DNA of 64,000 nt from Apus apus (taxonomy: Eukaryota; Chordata; Aves; Apodiformes; Apodidae), in contig NC_067282.1 in the NCBI RefSeq assembly GCF_020740795.1, positions 126,537,132 to 126,601,131 on the forward strand, written 5' to 3'. The notes beneath the pieces are model-generated. The model ran no database searches and was not told the origin of the DNA. It worked only from the letters and a program-made list of their open reading frames with translations. The position numbers and the translations under genes were made by a program. Each line of letters starts with the position of its first letter. Position 1 is the stretch's first letter. Of the stretch, positions 1 through 12,109 are shown piece by piece.

Positions 1-2888
1 CAGCAGCTTTGCCACGGTTCTGGGAAGCCCAGTACCAGGCCTGGCCTCCAATCAGTAGGCCACCTCCCTCCGCTACAAAAGCATGGATCCTCTCCGCCTG
101 TCCGTCACTGTAAGAAGAGCAGCAGTACACGCTGATGTTGCCCGTCAACTGTGACACCTGCGAGCTCACCTTCTCCTGAGAGAGGAGGCTACACAGTTTC
201 TTCAGGCTGGCATCCACACCCACCAGCCCCTTTCTCCCACCATCCAGCCAGTGGACAGCATTGAGCAGGAATTTGGCCAGCTTTGGGGAGAACAGCTGAC
301 CCTCGTGGCTTGCCACCACAACACGGCCCCGGCCATAGCGTGCTGCAGCTAAGAGGCAGCCATGCGAGCTGTCCAGGCAGAGTGGGAAGGAGAGTACACC
401 GTGCACCAGCAGGATGGAGGGTATGCCCCCTGTCACCAAATCCAGCTCTGACAAACCACGCAGGAGAAACTCAGCATCAAGGCTGAGGTTGGCCTGGTGC
501 CTGCAAAAACAAGAGAGGTCCAGGTTAGTCCCCTATAGTCCCAGAATCCTTCCCACAAAAGGTCACCTTGTTCCATTCCCTGCCTCTTCTTTCTCCCCCA
601 TCCTAGTAAATCATGTTTCCAATTCATCCACTGAAGAAAAAAAATCCATCAACACTTTATTTTTCTCCTTTTAAAGACTCATTTTTTGCAGCCAAGCAAA
701 TCTGTAAGAATATCAGCACAGGGTCTCCACAATATGAAGATATTATACTGTGAAAGGCCCTCTTATCTCTGCTATTTCCATGTATCTCCTCTATATCACT
801 GTTGAATTACTCTAATTAAATCTGCAGCTCTCCTTTGGTTACTATGTACTGAGACCCTTTGTTACACAGAGTATGAACCCAGGCATACAGCCCAGGACCT
901 GCCTTCCAGCGCAGCCTGACACCCTCTGGGTTCAGCAAAGGCCATCAAGAAGATCTAGCCTGTTCAACAGAACCTAGGTATCTGAACTTCTCTGCAGCTC
1001 TGGGTTTGATCAAAACCAATACAAAAGCACCCTAAACAATGTGTAATTCACCATCAGTTGCCTTTTAAAGTCTTGTTAATTGCTTTGTAATTTGTAACTG
1101 CTGAGTTCGCCACCTCTCTCCTACTTCCATGCACCGTGCATGAGGCATGAGACCATGCCCTGCAGGAGGGAACAAGAGTCAATCAGCAAATTTTAATTAA
1201 GTAGCTTCATTTGTTAGCTGTATCCTAAGCACTTCACTGAATTCCACAGCAGGGCATTCTATTACCTTTACTGGGAAACAAACTGAGCATCCAGAGAATA
1301 TAAAATCCAATTACTTGTTTGAAAATAATATAAATTGAGCATTATATACATACAAGGAACAGGCTCTGAAGGAAGGACTTGCAGGCAATTTTATTGTAAT
1401 TGTTGCAGCTGCTACTACAGTAAAATGAAGCAGCCACGCAGAGGAAGTACAGGAGCACTGATGCTCCTCAGAGAAGCCGCTGTGCCTTGTGGAATTCAGC
1501 AGAAAGAGGCATGAGGCACAGCTTGGCACACCTGCCAGCAAAGGGAAGTGGAGAAAGATCACAGAACAATGCCCAGGACTCCACTGCCTGGGCTGCTGTG
1601 CAATACAAGTCACAACAGCCCTGACTTTTTACACCTGCTGCTCCAGGTCCAAAGGGGCCAGGCTTGAATCCCAAAATGACGTGGGAGCACAGAGGTTTCC
1701 TGCTCACAGGCTGTGTCAGGAGCTGAGAAGGGAGGCAGCACCCAGCCCACCTCCTCAGCCTGTACCAGTCCCTGGGTTTCACCCGCAGAGGGTGAATTTC
1801 TGCAAGTAACAGGCTAAACCAGTTCAGCAGGTGCCAGTCAGAGCCTGCCCCAGAAGACTGGCCTGGTGCTCAATCTCCAACCTGGTTTTGAACTGTGTGA
1901 AAGTTGCCCTGAAGGTACACACATCTGGGGAGGAGAACAGGAGTTACTCTTCCTGTCCCTCTCCCAGTGTTGCACTCGGGTACACTTAGTCCAGCAGACT
2001 GCTCTAAAAGACGGCTCCCCTCAATTCCTTCCCTTTGAATGAATTCCCCAAGCCTGGCCCAGCTGCCCTGGAAGCACCATTCTTTCCAATTGCAAACAGC
2101 AGGAAGGGCCCCTTTATATTGTCCCATATTCTGACTATTAAAGGACCGCCACTCACCACCATCCTCATCTCTCAGCTCAGTAATTTTCTATAAACATCAT
2201 CTCACCTGCATAACCTGATTAGCTGTTTAAACAGACAGCAGTTCAGATACTCACGGGACAGTCAAGGGGATCTTGGAAATTTTCTTGGCAACTTTGAAGA
2301 TGCCTTTCTCCACCGCATTTCCTGTGAAGTACACGCCAGCCACGCTGATCACCTGGTTTCCAGGAAATTCAAACAGCACCTTCTCTTTGCCATGTTGACT
2401 AGCCCACTGACAGGCTTGGCCACCAATGAGCAGCCCTCCACCCTCCTTTACAAAGCCAACCAGCTCTTCTGCCTGCGTGTTGTCATAGGCATCCACACAG
2501 TACACCCCCAGGGAACAGCTGAGCTCTGCCCCAGCTTGTACCTTGGTGCCAGCCCTGAGCAGCAGCTCGGAGAGGGGATCCAAGTGAGGATGGACCCCAA
2601 CCAAGGCCTCAGGGGAAGGCTTGAGCCACTCCACAGCATTTCTGAGGAACTGGGAAAACTTGGAGTCCTTCAGGATTCCCTCATGGGAAACAACCACCAT
2701 CCGACCCTTCCCATACTGTGAAACAGCAATCAGAACCTGCTTCTTAGAGCTCACAAGCACAGGATAGGCATCCTCTCCAACAAGTAGCAGCTCACAAGGA
2801 ACAAAACCACCAGTCAAGTCCCATGGCCCAACACCATCCACTAACAGCTCATAGGTAGCAGAAGGTTTCATTTTCAGGTCGCTCCTAT
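1..2888 (-). CDS. TCAF: TCAF family protein (TRPM8 channel-associated factor), 5' part, cut by left window edge
   Basis: Two exons are visible. The first has its acceptor AG at 2890-2889, a short 5' UTR at 2888-2872, ATG at 2871-2869, coding to 2255, and donor GT at 2254-2253. The second has its acceptor AG at 502-501 and codes from 500 down past base 1. The phase agrees: CC from exon one plus G from exon two makes Pro, and no stop interrupts the second exon. The protein begins MKPSATYELLVDGVGPWDL. It has two tandem copies of one domain. Each carries a YGKGRMVVVSHEG or YGRGRVVVASHEG block, then NAVEWL or NAVHWL, then EGGGLLIGGQA. This doubled N-terminal half is the TCAF pattern; the C-terminal peptidase-M60-like part would lie outside the window. 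Known TCAFs bind the cold-activated channel TRPM8 and affect its trafficking and gating. Whether this is TCAF1 or TCAF2 cannot be decided here. The upstream 5' UTR exon and promoter were not found. Confidence 0.87.
501..2254 (-). other. TCAF intron between first and second coding exon
   Basis: Bounded by donor GTGAG (2254-2250) and an acceptor preceded by GTTTTTGCAG (502-501). Several open frames of 60-106 codons occur on both strands around 1311-2127. None shows family resemblance or splice logic. I see no repeat or conserved element. Confidence 0.6.
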
Positions 2889-5800
2889 CTGGTGGAGAGA
2901 AGATCAACATTATTACAGTATGGCTCAGCAATAAAGAACAACCCTGTGGGGTCATCTCTTTGTTGTCTAGTAGGAACTTCAAACAAATGGGAATAATGTA
3001 CTGGAAGCAGCTTGGTGGACAACACTTTTTCAAGAATTTGGATTTTTTTTTTGTTTGCTTGTTTGGCTTTGCCATGACACCCATTTAAACAGAAGTGACA
3101 AGTATGTCAAGATGATGGAGGCAAAGAAAGTGACTGTTTAAAAAAATTCTGCTATGCATCATGGTGGAGAACAAGGAAATAAAGGTATTCACTTTCCCAT
3201 TAACACTTTATTTGGAAAGGGAGCGTGCCAGATGCTCCAGGGAGTTTACTAGGATTTTGACTGGTAGAGGTGTTTTACGTGGAAATAGCCAGAAAATTAA
3301 AAGAACTTATAAACACAACACATGGCATAATTCAAACACGCAGTTCACATTTTATTTCCTAATTGGATACGAGCAGAGCTACACAGAGTTGCTGCAAGAT
3401 TATATTCAAAAGTTGTACTTTTCTACCTCTGTTTAGGTACTATAAGCGCTTGCTTAGTCTTAGGAGGAGCTGTGAGGAGGAGGAAAGTCAGCAGAAATTA
3501 TGGAGACAACGAGCTCCCCTGGAAAAAAACCATCAGTTTAAGTTACATAGTACCTAGGAGAGCAGGTACGGGCACAAAAGACTCATGTCTTAGTTTCCTG
3601 ATCCAAACTGCTGCATGCTCCCTTTTCTGTAGCTTTGTTTCACCTGTTTCCCTATCTACAAAGTAAGGAGAGTGGTACTGACCTTGATTGCCAAGTCCTT
3701 GGAGAACTATGAGTGACACATGTTCTATTTAGGCTCCTTCAGTTTGAAAGTTTGGCTTAGCTCTTCAGCAAAACTATCTTCACTGAGCCGGGTCTGCTGT
3801 GACTGTGCAAACAGAAAGGTTTTGAAGGTAGAAAGTAAAACCCAGTCCCACCCAGTTCCTGTGTCTCAAGAATCACGCTGACTTGAAGCACAATGCCTTC
3901 GGCAAGAGAAGGAGCTCCTCCAGGGCGGGCCTAGCCCTTTTTCTGGCAGCATTCCGTGCCAACACTGAAGCAGCATTATCTGGTCTTCACTTAGGTTTCG
4001 TATTTGGCTACCCTGAAAACAAATCTGTGGCACGCAAACACAGGAAAATGGAGATAACCTGAAGAAGAAACATCCTTGATTTGGATTTGTCACAAGCCGC
4101 AGGGTGTTCAGAAACGGCAACCTGATAAAGAATGACAGTTTCATTCCTATGGCTTATCCTTTGGACATGCCTGGAAGCTCCCAGTTTTCACCCAAACTCT
4201 TGTGAGACTCCCCTGTTGTTTTACATAAAATTTCTGAGTTGAAGCTGCTTATTAACACAGGATAAAAACTACACTGCCCAGTAATTTAGTGCTGGCTATG
4301 TCTGAATCCCAGCTTGGTTTCCTTGGGTTCAAATAAGCTCTACATTTAAAGGCAAATACCAGATCTGAGTGGATGAGGTGGCTTGCCACGAATCATGCAA
4401 CAAAGTAGTAACAGAGCTTGGGAAAACAGTCGCTGCATTTTTTTTTCTGGTGGCTTCTTTGGATTTGCTACTGACATACCTATAACTATACACTGACAAT
4501 GGTGTTCGGGAGAGGAAAATCAGGTGTATAGTTTCAGCGACTTGTACTCTACCTGAGAACTACCCTACAGGACTAGGATTGACGCAAATTAAATAAAAAC
4601 CAACCCTTACTTCTTAGCCCCCACCCTTCTTCTTAACACAGGATTTGAAAGCTAACATCCTAGACTCTTGTCTCATAAAAGGATAGGTGCTCCCTGGCAC
4701 TCATCCAGAACAAGGAGTGGCTGTCTTGGGAAGGATTTTAACTCTCTCTTAGCTGATTGCAAATACCATCACATAACAGAATTCCTAATTCCTATGTAGT
4801 CACAGTTTCTCTCTTACCATTTTATTATCCATTTTAGCATGGAGAGAAGGCAGAAGTATTAGACTTAGAGCAGACACAAATACCTCTTTCAAGAGAGAGA
4901 CAGAAGACGACACAGCAGGGACCAGAGAACACACATCTAAGAAGAACTGCAGGTTGCGGTAGAAGATTGAGTTGTATGTCTGTCATGTCAACAAAGAACA
5001 AATAGCAACTTGCTCTGGGCACATGCAGAATCTTCCTTGGCTCCCAGCTGCCTCCCTTCTTAACAGGAAGTGCAGATTCTTCACAACAGTGTCTGGAACA
5101 AGTCCACAACACTTACCTTTTTTGTGTGTTCCCTCCTGCTCCTTCCACCTCTCACCTTCAGACAGCTCCCACTCCTCACAAAGTTGAGAATATTAAGAGT
5201 AGGTATTGGAGTATACATTTATAAATCCTGCCAGATGACTAATTCCTTCCTATCCTTTCTGTCCCTGGAAAAGGAACACGATGGAAGGTCTCGGGGCTTC
5301 ATTAAAAACAGACTTAAGATTCCACCATTTGCTGTCCAGAAACCATCACACCCAAGAAAAGGGATGTAGTACAAAGGCAAAAATACCCCTTGGTCCACTC
5401 AGGAAGAATATCCCCAGGAGACAGATGACCTGGGGGGCTCTAAGGGTGAATAAGGGAACAGACTTTGTCAAGTCCTCAGTCACTCTGAGGCGAGTCCATA
5501 AAGGTCCCTGTAAAGTCTGTGAGGATCCTCATGAGTAAAACCTATAGGGTTGCACAGTATCTGAGAGGAGCAGGACGAAAGGCAAAGGACAGCCACTGGG
5601 GTAGACCCTTTGTTCAGACCACAGCAGCCTAAGTGAGTGAGAGAGACACAATTCCTAAGGACTTGGCTGCTCTTCATAAATAGGGGGAACTCTTGGGGTT
5701 TCCAGTCTTTATTCTCTTTCAGATTTACAGTCCAGCTGTCTAAGCAGCAACCAAGCATCACGTATGCTACAAAGCCTGCAGGCAGTGAAGAATTGGGGGG

Positions 5801-5920
5801 CTCTGTCTTCTTAACATGTTTATCAACAAATTGAACAAGGAGAAGAATGCTGACACTTGCTATTTGCTGACGTTTGTCTCTTCTATTCATTATGCCTGTT
5901 CATCATCAAAAACATTTTTA
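2889..5920. other. Non-coding sequence upstream of the TCAF coding start
   Basis: The sequence is AT-rich to mixed and has no recognisable exon, RNA gene or repeat. TCAF genes usually have at least one non-coding first exon, and the AG at 2890-2889 implies one upstream. It may lie anywhere from here to the CpG island near 12-14 kb. I could not place it. Confidence 0.4.
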
Positions 5921-6167
5921 ACTGAAAGAGGGTAGATTTAGATTGGATATAGGGAAGAAATCTTTTATGATGAGGGTAGCAAGACACTGGAATGGGTTAC
6001 CCAGAGAAGCTGTGGATACGCCTTCTGTGAAGTGTTCAGGGTCAGGTTGGATGGGACTCTGAGTAAACTGACCTAGTGAAAGATGTCTCAGCAGGGCAGG
6101 AGGGTTGGACCAGGTAATCATTGAAAGTCACTTCCAACCCAAACCATTCTGATTCCATAATTCTACG
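5921..6167 (+). mobile_element. CR1 LINE fragment (3' end)
   Basis: This is the 3' tail of a CR1 retrotransposon in plus orientation. It reads GATTGGATATAGGGAAGAA, then an ACACTGGAATGGGTTACCC block, then GGTTGGACCAGGT. It ends in CTTCCAACCCAAACCATTCT followed by the ATTC-type tail repeat. It is 5'-truncated and too diverged to encode protein. Confidence 0.85.
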
Positions 6168-6753
6168 ACTCATGCTGTGTAGCACAAATGCAAATTTAAC
6201 ATACATGAAAACTGCAAATGCACTTCAAATTTCTATGGCATATTGTTATAAAGAATGGCAGTGTCTGCACTGCAAGATTAAGTGGGCTCTGAAGCTGGCC
6301 TAAGCATACAAGTGAGAGCCTGGGCTGATGTTAGGGCAGGAATGTGTTCAGGCTCTGCTCTGATGGAGGATCAGGGGCTCGGTCTTAGCCAGTGTGTGCT
6401 CCCATAGGAAGAGCATTCAGGGCAACTGTAGGGCTGGACAACTCAAGAATAGGCTCAAATTTGTTGTAACCTGAAGATGGAGAAACTACTCTCAGGACTG
6501 CACATCTCAGGTATGTTCTGCCGGCTTCTCCACCCTTTTCAGCACCTGTGAAAGCATAAGAGCCATGAAGCCACCATTTGGGTAGGTTAGAGCAGAGACA
6601 CATGAAATTCAAAGATCAAGCAATGTGCAAAAAGGGTGCTGAGATGCAGCAATAAATTAAATAAATTGCATGTAAAAGAGAATACAACACTTGGACAACA
6701 ACCTTTCTTAAATAACTGCTCACAACTATGGTAAAAGAAGGCACCTAGTGGAG

Positions 6754-6995
6754 ATCACGGAATCACAGAATATCTCTGTTTGGAAGGGACCCATATAATC
6801 ATGTTCAAGTCCAAATCCCTGCTCCTCCCAGGACTACCTAAAACTAAACCATATGACTAAGAGTGTTGTCCAGGTGCTCCTTGAACTCTGACAGGCTCGG
6901 TGCTATAACTGCTTCCCTAGGGAGCCTCTTCTAGTGACTGACCACTCTCTCAGTAAAAAACCTTTTCAAAACATCCATTCTGAACTTCTCATGAG
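6754..6995 (-). mobile_element. Old CR1 LINE fragment, reverse orientation
   Basis: On the plus strand it begins with the reversed CR1 tail (AATCACAGAATATCTCTG, TTTGGAAGGGACCC). It continues through the CAGGTGCTCCTTGAACTCTG and AAAACCTTTTCAAAACATCC blocks of an older CR1 subfamily. It is short and heavily substituted. Confidence 0.75.
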
Positions 6996-8839
6996 ACAGC
7001 TGGAGGAGTGGGATGGAGAAGTGGGAGGCAGGTAGGCAAGCAAGAAAGCTTGCATGTGAAACACAAAGTTGGAAAAAATATATCAAACAAAGCCCTTCTT
7101 ATGTTATATTGCAAAAGTCAAACAAACAAAGCTAAATACATCAAAAGGAAATAGAGCCAGAGAGGAAATACATTAGGTTGTAAAATGAATGACAACTCTA
7201 AAATTACAAATAAAAACTATATCCATCAAGAGCAACATCACAAAAAGCTCCAATAGTGTATAACTTCCAAAGATGGCTGTTAGTAAAAGCCAGGTGGGGA
7301 AAAATGTAATCCATACAGATTGATGAAATCGGATTATCAAAGCCATTTTAGGTCAAGGATGCAATTACCAAAGGAAGTTACTGTACTTATATATATATAT
7401 ATAACAATCACAGGGTTAAGAGTTATTAAACAGACTGAATTTCCAAGTGTAGTAAAATGCTGCTGTATTTTAAGGAAATAAACAGGAATTGCCCATCCTT
7501 TCTGGTGATGTTAACGCGCAGGCAGTATGGTATACTCACTGTCTAACAGGATGCAAAGAAATAAAACCCCCTGAATTTCTCAACATACATCTTTCCAGCA
7601 ACCTTAATTACTTTTAAAGGTAAGGCAAGGAAAGTACAAACTGAAGGCAGATGAAGACATCTGAGTATTTTAAAATAATTTTGCATTTTGGTAAGTAATT
7701 AACATATTAATTACAATTAATTTTACTAACTTCCTATAAACTGAAAGCAGGGCTTTAATGGGCTACCATCAGCACACAGATACACTGAATCAGAAGAGAT
7801 GTCTATACAAAAAAGCCCTGTTTAGTCTTCTTAAAAATCTACATCTCAGATCTGAAAAGGACAGCACATACTACTTAAACAAAATGACCAAATAACAGAA
7901 AGTCATGTGCAGAAGAATGGGAGAAAAAAAAATAATAACCTTATTAGAAAATTATTTTTTAAAACCCAACAAAATCAAAACGAAGAACTTGCCTAAACGC
8001 AAGGCCCATGGCCTGTAATTTTAGAATAAGCGTGGACATCTGTTGGTGAAGAAGGAGAACAGCAGCTTAGAAATCTCCAAGCGCAGGTACAAGCCCTGTT
8101 CCAATCCGGTCGGAGAGCCCGAGTCTCATTTGCGTGCCTGCTATACAGCAGGTCAGACAATTTCCCTTTAATGTTACTAGATGTTAAACCACTGTTTTCA
8201 TTTGAAAAGGAAAAGAGAAGTGATCTAATGCCGACTGCATGTGGGCCGTGCCAATCTGCTATAGTCTGCAGCGATGTGGTAAAGAATAAGGAAAACCAGC
8301 AACTTTCTCTCTTCTAAACTAAAAGGACAGCACAGGACTTGCGCTATATCCTGCTAGGGAGCAAGGAAAAGCAGGGATAGTGGGGCAGCTCGCTGAAGCT
8401 GAGAATGAAGAAAAGGCAGGGTGTAACTCAGGTAGCAGGCAGCAGCTGACATCCTTAATGGCCTACCACGGAAGTGTCACACAAACTGATGAGGGTCTAT
8501 GTCTTACTGTAGACTTCAAGGGTAGCACCACTTATTGCAACAAAAAATGTGCAATTCACATAAACCGAACATTGCTTCCTCCTCACCGTCCACCATTATA
8601 TCTTAAAATGCAACAAGCAGAAGTATTACAAGCTATCCCTGATCTCTTAAATCACGTCCTTTTCTAATTCAGTATAATTGGGACACACCAACAGAGAAGC
8701 ATTGAGGGGTTTCTTTTGGATTCTGAGACTACCCAAATAAATTTCTCAGAAGAAATGTATACCAAGTAAAAAAACAGTAACAAGTTTACTTACTTACTCA
8801 TTACTGCAGCTAGATAGATACTTGATTCAAGGCTAACTG
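6996..8839. other. AT-rich spacer without recognised features
   Basis: The DNA is AT-rich and includes a short (TA)n run near 7390. An open frame at 8380-8667 (95 codons) has no recognisable domain, no splice context and no family resemblance, so I do not call it a gene. Confidence 0.45.
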
Positions 8840-9655
8840 TATGAGGTTCAATAAGGCCAAGTGTCAGGTCATGCACTTGATATACAACAACTCCATGTAG
8901 TGCTAGACTTGGGATAGAATGGCTGGAAAGCCGCTGAGAGGAAAAGGAACTGGGGACGGTGGTGAACAGCCAGCTGAATATGAGCCAGCAGTGTGCCCAG
9001 GTGGCCAAGAAGGCCAACAGCAGCCTGGCCTGCATCAGGAATAGTGTGACCAGCAGGAGTAGGGAAGCGATCCTGACCCTGCGCGCAGCACTGGTGAGGC
9101 TGCACCTGGAGTACTGTGTTGAGTTCTGGGCCTCTCACTGCAAGAAGGGCCCAGAAGGGCCTGTTGGTGGAGCCTGTCCAGAGAAAAGCAACCAAGCTGG
9201 TGAAAGATCTGGAGAACAAGTCTTAGGAGAGATGATAAGGGAACTGGGATTGTTTAGTTTGGAGGAGTCTCAGGGGAGACTTCATTGCCCTCTACAACTA
9301 CCTGAAAGGAAGCTGTAGTGACGTGGGTGTTGGTCTCTTCTCCCAAGTGAATAATGATAGGACCAGAGGAAATGGCCTGAAGTTGTGGCAGGGGAGGTTT
9401 AGGCTGGATATTCGGAATAATTTCTTTACTGAAAGAGTAGGCAGGCATTGGAACAGGCTGCTCAGGGAGGTGGTGGAGTCACCATCCCTGAAGACATTAA
9501 AAAACTTACAGACATGGCACTTCAAGACACACTCCAGTGGACATGGTGGGTATTGTGTTGTTGCTGGTTTGGTGGTGTTTTGTTTGGTTGTTTTTCTCTC
9601 CTGGGTGAATGATTGGACTTGGTGATCTCAGAAGGCTTTGCCAACCATAGCAACT
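8840..9655 (+). mobile_element. CR1 LINE, 5'-truncated, C-terminal reverse transcriptase and 3' end
   Basis: It starts in the coding block around GAGGTTCAATAAGGCCAAGT (FNKAKC-like). It continues with ALVRLHLEYCVEFWA and ends with the GATTGGACTTGGTGATCTCA tail. The part around 9140-9185 is rearranged relative to the usual CR1 frame. No intact reverse transcriptase is present. Confidence 0.9.
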
Positions 9656-12100
9656 ATTTGATTTTCTGATGTTATTTCAAATAACACAGGTGCACAAATT
9701 ATTGCTCTTGACCACGTTCTATGAGCCATCCATCCAGTATTAGTTTCCCCAGGAATGTTCTCAACACACTCAGGTTGTGCTAGGTCAAATCACATCATCC
9801 CTGGCAGTTGGCATCAGGGTGTCCCTGCCAATGGCCAGCCTGTTCCTCCACCTGCCAGCTGGTGGTAAGTCCGAGTACACACAGGGTGTGTGGCTTCTGT
9901 CTTTATTCCTTTCTTATGCCCCATTACTTGGTCCTTTCAAGCCAATCAAGCATGCACCCAGTGCTCGTGATGAGCCTAGGTCCAGCTTTTGTTCCAATCA
10001 CAATTTAATATTGGGGGTCATTCCCTTTTTGGTTATTCTGTTTGCTGTTGTCCCATTTTATCATCTTTGAACTCGTACAGACCTGCATTCCTCACATCTC
10101 AGGCCCTTTTGTGTAAGTTTTCAGTGCCAGCTTGATGCACACAAGTGAGAAACTGAACCTTCAGGCCACAGCCTGTCATGGAGGGGCTTGGGTCAACCTA
10201 CACAGTACAGTGACTTGAGCCATGGCATACCAGGGAAGTCAACCCTTTGACAGTAGCCTGAAGGTCCTCCATTCTTTATGTCCCCCCTGTGTCCTGCCCT
10301 GCCTGTGCAGCACTTGTCAATAAAGCTACACCTGAGCTGTGTTGCCCTACGCCATCTTTTATGTTTTATGTTACCTCTAGCAAGCCTTATATAAGCCTAT
10401 TTATAAATTTACTATGTTGCAGACCAGCTTTAAATAGCCTTCATGTCCCGGGAGGCTGCTTCAGATTCTTGCTGCAATTAGTAGTTTTGCAGGACACTTT
10501 ACTGCCCTGGCTATTCCCTGCTGTTTTAGGCAATCATCTAACTTGCCTTTCACTCTGCCTGAAAGCTATTGCCAAAATTTTCATTTTCACCTCTCCTAAG
10601 TGTACCCATTGAGTTCTGAAATCATTCCTGTTACTGTCATTAGTTTCAAAATTGTCGATGTCTCTTATCTTTGGAAAAAAGGCCTGACATGACATTAAGG
10701 CTCCTTCCCAATGCTATGATACTATAAACGTGCCTTACAAAAGGCTTAAAATGAGCCTTAAGACTCAGAGACATTATGTCTCAAGCTGGCATAAAGAGAC
10801 TCTTCTGACTTGCCTTCCACCAATACATAACCTAGTAAAGGCATTATGGCATTCACATCACTTAAAACACCCCACTGCTTTTTTTCTGCTTTCTCTGACC
10901 TCTTGTCCATAAAGCCATCCACAAACAGCCTTGCTCTCTACTTTTGGCTGTTGCCCCCTAAGGGAGGCCCTTAAACAGTATCTAAGCAGTCTCTGAAAAG
11001 CTACTAAGGCACATAGCCTGCAGTACTGGGTTAAAATTCTCTAAGAGTTTGCACTGCTATGCTGAAAACAGAGGACAGCTGAATATACATGAGATACATA
11101 ACACCTGTAAGAGACCTCCACTAAAAGATCTCCTTTTACTATTTATCACTTTCCTAAACTTGGTTCTAACATTTTTGGCAGTTATAGCTAATTTGGCACC
11201 ATTTCTACATACTACAATTTTAAAATGCAGACTTAGGGAATATTCAACTTATAGCTAAAGAAGTGCTGGTCCCAAACAGAAGCTTAATTGCCAAACATAA
11301 GGCAGTTGACCAAAAATAATCTAGGTGGAAAGAGGGGTCAGACCTGATGAGCTGGGTGTTAGTGCTGACTGGATGATGTAAATTCGGTACGATACAGACT
11401 CAGGAAGGAGACAGGTGAAGAGGTTTTGCTGTGCCTTCCCTAACACGTCCTCCTTAGGTGCTTCTTTGTGTTCCTCAGTGTATCAGGGTCTATGCACAGT
11501 TTTGTACCTCTTACAGATTTAATCTGCAACCAAAGAACTCGTCCATGCTAAGTTGCAAATTTACAGCAGCTAGAAGCTTCTAGACCAAATTCACCCAGAA
11601 ACCACAACTGCTTCTTTCCCTCTCCACCTTCCCCTGCTTAACGAGCTTGAAAGTGCACTGAACCGTGTGTTTGCTTGGGGTTAAAACATATGCCTTTTCC
11701 TAAAGGAAACCTGTAGATTTTGCAGTTTACAACCACCTGCTGAATAAACAACAGGTTCTTTAGGGTCTTTTGCTACTAATTTCCTTTGGCATCAGCCAAA
11801 CAGCTGCTGGAATCACTGTGCACTGCGCACAGATGCAGCTTTATACGGGCACGGAACAACTCCAGGTTGCATAGAGAGTCAGATGCAACGCGCCTACTCA
11901 CAGAGCAATCTCGCGTACAGCAGCTTTTCCAGGGATCCCTTCGCAACCCAGACGTCTGCATCACATGGGCTTGTGCCCTGACACAGCAATGCGGTTTGGA
12001 AAAGCAACTCTGGAAACACTTAAGCACCAGCTTGTAAGCCTCTTTCCTTCCCCGTTCAGTGCCTAGTTTTGTTACCGAAGGACCAAACATCGGGCTGAAG
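9656..12100. other. Spacer upstream of the FKBP4 CpG island
   Basis: No gene, RNA or clear repeat seen. A perfect 14-bp palindrome (CTAGAAGCTTCTAG) lies at 11570-11583 and resembles a heat-shock element; it is listed separately. An AATAAA at about 10319 has no attached gene. Confidence 0.4.
11570..11583. promoter_or_regulatory. Possible heat-shock element upstream of FKBP4
   Basis: The palindrome CTAGAAGCTTCTAG contains GAA and TTC separated by two bases. A third unit (GAC instead of GAA) follows at the correct spacing. HSF binds arrays of nGAAn in alternating orientation, and FKBP52 (HSP56) is a known heat-inducible chaperone partner. The site is about 1.85 kb before the FKBP4 ATG. Function is inferred; such short sites also occur by chance. 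Confidence 0.3.
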
Positions 12101-12109
12101 CTTCAAAAG

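Noticed and set aside
2872-3084. N-terminal extension of TCAF starting MGVMAKPNKQTKK
   Set aside because: A splice acceptor (CACCAG) at 2894-2889 precedes the ATG at 2871. The extension is Lys-rich and unlike the family, so it is read-through of an intron.
8380-8667. 95-codon open frame MGQLAEAENEEKAG in the spacer
   Set aside because: No recognisable domain, promoter, splice context or repeat origin. A single open frame of this length is expected by chance.
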